Part shown: one piece after another, positions 33,953 through 37,864 of the stretch
Layout of the letters: each line of letters opens with the position of its first letter
How positions within the stretch are numbered: position 1 is the first letter of the stretch
NCBI GenBank assembly: GCA_004193325.1
Contig: SEDW01000002.1
Location: 1 to 37,864, forward strand
Reading direction: 5' to 3'
Origin: Pseudomonadota bacterium
Lineage (GTDB): Bacteria > Bdellovibrionota_B > Oligoflexia > Oligoflexales > Oligoflexaceae
DNA length: 37,864 nt
Position numbers and translations under genes: made by a program
The notes under the pieces: generated by a model
Told to the model about the DNA's origin: nothing
What the model saw: the letters and a program-made list of their open reading frames with translations, nothing else
Databases searched by the model: none

Positions 33953-34017
33953 GAGCCATCTAAAAAGCGGAAACCTCCCTTCCGTGAGGGACGTGTCGCT
34001 TTTAAGATGGCTCTTAG
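33949..34017. repeat. Long inverted repeat starting at the kaiB stop codon
   Basis: Two 21-base arms (33949-33969 and 33997-34017) are complementary at 20 of 21 positions. The 27-base loop has its own small hairpin (CCCT...AGGG). The left arm includes the kaiB TAA. No T-run follows, so it is not a standard terminator, although it may block polymerase, protect mRNA ends or be a small mobile repeat. It lies 20 bases from the end of the convergent metalloprotease gene. Confidence 0.9.
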
Positions 34018-34037
34018 ACCTCGTTCGGCTGGAGCGA

Positions 34038-34766
34038 TTAATGGCCTGCTGCGAGAGCCGGATAGAGATAATAAACGCCCGCAATATCGCCCTTGGAGAG
34101 CGTCGTGATACTACCGCTGTGACAGTAGTTCATGATCGAAGTCGAATCGTAATCCCCGATATAAACATAATTGCTTCCCGACACCACGCTGCCGTCTGAC
34201 TTGTCGCAGCCCACTGCATCCGTTCGCTCATGCTCGTGCATGAGTCCGAGGGCGTGTCCGAATTCATGAATAGCTGTAGCGCGGGTGCGTGAGACAGTAA
34301 AATCGCGATAGCGCGATCCAGAGGCTGGATAGGCGCCTTTGGAGCCAATGTCGAGGCGCATTGTTCCACCCACGCAGTCCGCTCCACAGGTGCGGCTGCT
34401 CATGCCCACCATAGAGAGACCGCCGCCGGCTACCACTGCACTGCTGCTGCTCCAATTGTGTTTGAGATTGAAAGTCACACGCACGGTGCTGCTTTTCATC
34501 TGTGCGTCGCTGCAATCGCCCCAGCCCGTGAATCCAACGCCAGTCTTCGCCGCATATTCACTCGTTACATAGTTTTTGATGTCATTGAAGAGCTCGTCCG
34601 CAAGCGCAGAGCGGTTGGTGATGCAGACCGGGATGGAACGAGGTTGGGTCCAGCGGCTGCGCGAGGAGTCGAGCACTACAGAATTAAGATCGGAAGAGGA
34701 CGAGTCGTCTGCTTGACCGCAGGCGGCAGCAATTTGCAACAACAATACAAACGCGAGTCGGCGCAT
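34038..34766 (-). CDS. Metzincin (astacin/M12-like) zinc protease, lipoprotein
   Basis: This 242-residue secreted protein has a signal with lipobox-like AAAC (C16). The extended zinc motif AIHEFGHALGLMHEHER (H167, E168, H171, H177) and the Met-turn SIMNYC are those of the astacin-like metzincins. Six or more cysteines suggest disulphides. There is no obvious long propeptide beyond about 20-40 residues. It probably degrades extracellular or cell-wall-associated protein. ATG 34766; it stands alone, convergent with kaiB. Confidence 0.87.
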   Translation of the reverse strand: MRRLAFVLLLQIAAACGQADDSSSSDLNSVVLDSSRSRWTQPRSIPVCITNRSALADELFNDIKNYVTSEYAAKTGVGFTGWGDCSDAQMKSSTVRVTFNLKHNWSSSSAVVAGGGLSMVGMSSRTCGADCVGGTMRLDIGSKGAYPASGSRYRDFTVSRTRATAIHEFGHALGLMHEHERTDAVGCDKSDGSVVSGSNYVYIGDYDSTSIMNYCHSGSITTLSKGDIAGVYYLYPALAAGH

Positions 34767-35171
34767 TCATGGCTCCTGTTTGTTTTACAGCTTTTTTGGG
34801 TATTTAAAATTGTGGGGTTGAGATAACCCTAACAGGAATGACATGGCTGAGGAAGCAAAAAATTAATTTTTTGTTTAGGTCGGGCTTTTTCGCGGTTTCG
34901 AAGGGTTTTTGTCGCAAAATCCATGCAATGTTCTAACGAATTTTCATAAGCGAATTCGCCTTCGCGGCGAGAGAATCGGACAATTTCCGAAAGAGGTCAG
35001 ACTGCGGCCCTCAACTTGCAAAGAATGCTGTGATCACAGTGTGATCGGGATTAGCCGCACGATAGGCGCGAAATTCGTAGGAAGACAAATACAGTCTGTA
35101 TCAAATTCGTAACAGCCATAGCCCGTATCGATGTTTCGTCCGGGCCAACCCATGAAAAGGTGGAGAACAAC
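34767..35171. other. 405-base intergenic region
   Basis: This gap lies between the divergent metalloprotease and DUF2383 genes. The left part is T-rich near the protease start. Small palindromes occur at 34950-34959 (GCGAATTCGC) and at 35028-35039. No gene-like frame with a ribosome site was seen, apart from the start at 35172. Confidence 0.4.
35028..35046. promoter_or_regulatory. Palindrome and direct repeat, possible operator
   Basis: CTGTGATCACAG (35028-35039) is a perfect palindrome. The TGTGATC half repeats at 35040-35046, 11 bases after the first (35029-35035), which puts both on the same face of the helix. It lies about 125 bases before the DUF2383 start. The half-site resembles CRP-type TGTGA, but the CRP spacer is missing, so the regulator is unknown. 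Confidence 0.4.
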
Positions 35172-35615
35172 ATGGATAATCTTATGGATCGCATCGAACC
35201 TCTCAATCGTCTCCTCCGTGGAGAACTCTCAGCTGTCGAAACTTACGAGCAAGCCTTGGAAACTGTTTCGGATCAAAGAGCACTCTCTGAACTGGAAAGA
35301 ATCTCAGGTGAGCATCATCAGGCTGTCGGTCTTCTTCGTGAACAAATTCGTCAATTCGGTGGAATCGCCGACGAAGGTTCAGGCGCATGGGGTCTCTTTG
35401 CTCAAGCTGTTGAAGGTACGGCTCGGGTATTCGGTGACACCGCTTCTCTTAAGGTTCTGAAAGAGGGCGAAGAGCACGGTCTTAAAGAATATCAGGCGAT
35501 CATGGATGATCCGGATCTCCTACCAGAATTTAAATCGCTTCTGACCGAACGCCTTCAGCTTCGTCAGAAAGAACATATTGAAGCACTGAACCGCTGCATG
35601 GAAACACTTCACTAA
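35172..35615 (+). CDS. DUF2383 ferritin-like four-helix protein
   Basis: This 147-residue helical protein has Glu/His-rich helices typical of the PA2169/DUF2383 ferritin-like family: RLLRGELSAVETYEQALETV, LERISGEHHQAVGLLREQIR, GEEHGLKEYQAIM and RQKEHIEALNRCM. The E-x6-Y and E-x2-H pairs could hold a di-metal site. ATG 35172 follows AGGTGGAGA; the GTG at 35160 lies inside that site. It is followed after 40 bases by the PPOX gene; both families often appear among stress proteins. Confidence 0.85.
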   Translation: MDNLMDRIEPLNRLLRGELSAVETYEQALETVSDQRALSELERISGEHHQAVGLLREQIRQFGGIADEGSGAWGLFAQAVEGTARVFGDTASLKVLKEGEEHGLKEYQAIMDDPDLLPEFKSLLTERLQLRQKEHIEALNRCMETLH

Positions 35616-35655
35616 GCTAGCGTCTTCATAAAAACCAAACACTAAGGGCAAGATC

Positions 35656-36231
35656 ATGGAAAAGAAAAACGATAAGACTGCACAAGATGATGTCAAGCAC
35701 GTGACGCCGACTGGCAAAGCGATGAACCACTTGCTCGAACTGATCGCCGATGTGAAGATGGCGATGATGACAACTCAGGACACTGAAGGCAATCTTCGCA
35801 GCCGCCCGATGCAAACCATCGAGTCGAGCCACGATGGGGTCTTTTGGTTTTTCACATCAGACCACAGCGGCAAAGCCAAAGAGGTCGATGCTGATCCAAG
35901 AGTGAATTTGAGTTATGCCTTGCCAGAAAAAAGCCGTTACGTATCGGTAAGCGGCCTCGGTGAGATCGTGCATGATCTGGAGAAGAAAAAAGAACTCTGG
36001 AAACCAGCATTCAAAGCCTGGTTCCCAGAAGGCGTTGAAGATCCACACTGCGCTCTTCTCAAAGTCTATGTTGAGAAAGCTGAGTTCTGGGACACACCAT
36101 CAAGCACTTTGGTTGAAATCGTCGGCTTCACGAAGGCTCTTCTCACTGGCAAGACTTATAAAGCCGGCGCAGACGAGCATCAGAAACTCGATTTCGAGAT
36201 CAAAGGCAACCCGGCTAGCAAAGCTCTTTAA
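35656..36231 (+). CDS. Pyridoxamine 5'-phosphate oxidase-fold (general stress protein 26-like)
   Basis: This 191-residue split-barrel flavin-binding-type protein has motifs NLRSRPMQTIESSHDGVFWF and FTSDHSGKAKEVDADPRVNL, then YVSVSGLGEIVHD and the C-terminal acidic/aromatic segment AEFWDTPSSTLVEIVG. These match the general-stress PPOX-like subfamily that binds FMN or FAD, rather than true PdxH. It probably shares a transcript with the DUF2383 gene and ends at a strong terminator. The physiological substrate is unknown. Confidence 0.88.
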   Translation: MEKKNDKTAQDDVKHVTPTGKAMNHLLELIADVKMAMMTTQDTEGNLRSRPMQTIESSHDGVFWFFTSDHSGKAKEVDADPRVNLSYALPEKSRYVSVSGLGEIVHDLEKKKELWKPAFKAWFPEGVEDPHCALLKVYVEKAEFWDTPSSTLVEIVGFTKALLTGKTYKAGADEHQKLDFEIKGNPASKAL

Positions 36232-36246
36232 GTCGAAGTTGATCGC

Positions 36247-36288
36247 AAAAATGCAGAGCAGGATCTTTTTGATCCGCTCTGCATTTTT
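36247..36288. terminator. Bidirectional terminator
   Basis: A perfect 13-bp outer stem (36247-36259 with 36276-36288) has A-rich and T-rich ends, plus an inner GGATC/GATCC hairpin around five T. It ends the PPOX transcript and the convergent phosphatase transcript. Confidence 0.92.
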
Positions 36289-36292
36289 TATG

Positions 36293-37864
36293 TTATTTTT
36301 TGTCGCTTAGTATTTCAGAAAGAACTCGGCCTTCGCTTCCGGAGGGAGCAGTTGTACCAGTAAAGAAAGAGAGAGTCGGCGCGATGTCTATGACAGCAGC
36401 TTTCTGTCCATACACGCCGGCCTTGATCTGAGGACCGGCGAGAATCAAAGGCACCATGCGATCGTATGCGTAGCCACTGAGATGGGTTGCCGTTGCTCCA
36501 GGGACAATGTAGTTCGCTTTGGGAATGAGAACGACGTCGCCGCTTCGGCCTCTGACATAAGTCTGAAGGATTTCATTTTCCCAGAGTTTGGGGGGAAGCG
36601 TACGCGCCCGAACATCTGAGCCACTGAAGGCCTCCTGGATACCTTCCAGACCCGGGATTTGTTTGCGAAAGAACTGGCTGAGTTTCTGTTCGACATCGTC
36701 TCGATCGAGTTTGGCAGCTTCGATATTATTCATGTTCAGATAGAAATTGAACTCACTCACGCCCCAGAGCCAATTGTCTTTATGGGCTTTGCCATAAGTC
36801 TTCTTCAAGAAATCTTCGGCCATGGCGAGAAGTTTTGTTTCATCCACCCGTCCGGCATCCACCCGATTCTCTTTGAGCCACTCGGGATTCGGCGCACCGC
36901 CGTGATCCGCAGTAAGAACCACGATCGTATTTTCCATGCCGACGCTTTGATCGACGTGACTCAAGAGCCGCGCGATCTCTTTGTCTTCGGACACTGTAAG
37001 TTCCTCGACTTCGCGGCTGTTCGGCCCGAAGGTGTGAGCGACAAAATCATGATTGGAAAAGCTCACAGCGAGTAGATCAGGATCTTTGCCCTTACCAAGT
37101 TTCATGCTATCCATGGCGGCGATTGCGGCGTTGGTCGTGAGCTCTGTGCCATAGGGGAACATCAGGGCAAAATAGCTCTCGCTATTCGCCTTGTGAGGAA
37201 AATTCGTACCCATGCCTTCGACATATTTTTCGGAGACATAACTGTTCTTTGAGACGGAACGCCCTGTGGCTTCGGCGTCGGGCAAGAGCCAGGTCATGTC
37301 CTTATTCTTATTCTTTCCCACGTCCCGATTTAATTCGTCAACCCAGAGAGGAAGCTTATTGTCCGGGAGGTAGAAACGGCTGGAAATCCAGGCGTTCGAC
37401 CCTGAATCAAACCAAAGAGCAAGATCATTACGATAGCCGCCGAGCAGCACGGCTGAGCGATCCTTAAGAGCAATCGTCACGGAGCGGGATTGATAGCCGG
37501 AATTTTTAAGTTCATCTCCGAAAGTTGAGCCATGAAAATTTCGCGGCGAAATTCCTTTCTTGCCCGGCTTGAGATTGTTGCCGACCAGAGGCGACTTGTC
37601 GTCTTCCACACAATAAATGTTTTGCCCTGATTTACGATCGGTCCACTCGTTGATGGCGATTCCATGCTGATAGGCGTAGGCGCCGCTTAGAATCGTGGCA
37701 TGTCCCGGACAGGTCATGTTTTGAAGCAGACCGTATTCGGCCATCGGATAATAAGCGCCCTTTTCTAAGAGGTAACGAAATCCTCCAAGCTTGCCTTTGC
37801 CTTGCATCGGGGGAAGAAAACGCTCCTGAAACCTTGAGATTTGGTCGGCGCGGAATTGATCGAT
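36293..37864 (-). CDS. Alkaline phosphatase, PafA/NPP-superfamily type (N-terminus beyond right edge)
   Basis: The frame is open from the right edge: 19 codons before the first ATG (37807) read IDQFRADQISRFQERFLPP, which is the conserved start of these enzymes after the first metal-binding Asp. The gene is therefore cut by the window. The visible 523 residues include the nucleophile Thr in NMTCPGHATILSGAYAYQHG, metal ligands in SNHDFVAHTFG and VLTADHGGAP, and a C-terminal ATHLSGYAYDRMVPLILAG segment with another ligand His. It should hydrolyse phosphate monoesters in the periplasm; the signal peptide lies outside the window. Specificity between mono- and diesters cannot be read here. Confidence 0.88.
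   Translation of the reverse strand: MDQFRADQISRFQERFLPPMQGKGKLGGFRYLLEKGAYYPMAEYGLLQNMTCPGHATILSGAYAYQHGIAINEWTDRKSGQNIYCVEDDKSPLVGNNLKPGKKGISPRNFHGSTFGDELKNSGYQSRSVTIALKDRSAVLLGGYRNDLALWFDSGSNAWISSRFYLPDNKLPLWVDELNRDVGKNKNKDMTWLLPDAEATGRSVSKNSYVSEKYVEGMGTNFPHKANSESYFALMFPYGTELTTNAAIAAMDSMKLGKGKDPDLLAVSFSNHDFVAHTFGPNSREVEELTVSEDKEIARLLSHVDQSVGMENTIVVLTADHGGAPNPEWLKENRVDAGRVDETKLLAMAEDFLKKTYGKAHKDNWLWGVSEFNFYLNMNNIEAAKLDRDDVEQKLSQFFRKQIPGLEGIQEAFSGSDVRARTLPPKLWENEILQTYVRGRSGDVVLIPKANYIVPGATATHLSGYAYDRMVPLILAGPQIKAGVYGQKAAVIDIAPTLSFFTGTTAPSGSEGRVLSEILSDKK

Noticed and set aside
35029-35044. A CRP binding site
   Set aside because: TGTGA and TCACA halves are present, but the six-base spacer of the CRP site is missing, so only a generic operator is claimed.
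1-37864. Prophage, transposon, CRISPR or toxin-antitoxin system
   Set aside because: No integrase, transposase, phage structural gene, repeat-spacer array or toxin-antitoxin pair could be recognised on either strand.

Overview
The window looks like chromosomal DNA of a free-living Gram-negative bacterium of roughly even GC content. Its genes are densely packed, with many ATGA-type overlaps. It encodes several lipoproteins with a Cys lipobox, three secreted protease-type proteins, type IV pilin-like proteins and an unusual density of two-component signalling genes. This mix fits the Bdellovibrionota/Oligoflexia (Oligoflexus-like), but that placement is an inference from gene content; no rRNA or other marker lies in the window. 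No tRNA, rRNA, CRISPR array, transposase or integrase was seen.

Layout. (1) 1-2345, minus strand: a glycosyltransferase followed by the start of a GH1-like (RmlD-fusion type) protein cut by the left edge. (2) 2547-8268, plus strand: a galactoside-use operon of GH2 glycosidase, galT, an M24 peptidase-fold protein without its metal ligands and galK, followed by a DUF4142 protein. (3) 10947-8365, minus strand: a DUF2892 protein, a zinc alcohol/formaldehyde dehydrogenase and a hypothetical protein. (4) 11210-12967: a hybrid histidine kinase. (5) 13173-15122: three overlapping pilin-like genes sharing a three-cysteine tail. (6) 15980-19185: a phosphorelay island with three related stand-alone receivers, a winged-helix response regulator and an HPt protein. 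(7) 19279-25539: an orphan gene, two trypsin-fold lipoproteins, a small lipoprotein, a methyltransferase-fold lipoprotein, an EamA transporter and a secreted tandem-ABM protein. (8) 25868-33952: a nine-hundred-residue hybrid kinase, a bacteriophytochrome and, divergent from it, a KaiA-like receiver protein, kaiC and kaiB. (9) 34038-37864: a metzincin protease, a DUF2383 protein, a PPOX/general-stress-type protein and a PafA-like phosphatase cut by the right edge.

Most interesting system. The locus at 28708-33952 appears to be a complete KaiA/B/C-type clock or timer with a red/far-red photoreceptor on the other side of a 260-base divergent promoter region. The first gene (282 residues) has a canonical phosphorylatable receiver joined to a C-terminal helical domain of the KaiA/RsbU type. 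KaiC keeps both ATPase sites, the adjacent Ser-Thr phosphorylation pair and a C-terminal tail resembling the KaiA-binding segment of cyanobacterial KaiC. A receiver-bearing KaiA-like protein in a non-cyanobacterial kaiCB operon, paired with a phytochrome, would be a candidate light-set, phosphorelay-gated clock. The domain reading comes from motifs by eye and needs profile or structure comparison.

How the parts may connect. The hybrid kinase at 11210 has no HPt domain and the HPt protein at 18796 has no kinase beside it. The phytochrome ends at its kinase domain, and the KaiA-like protein starts with a receiver. A phosphorelay joining these modules is plausible but is inference only.
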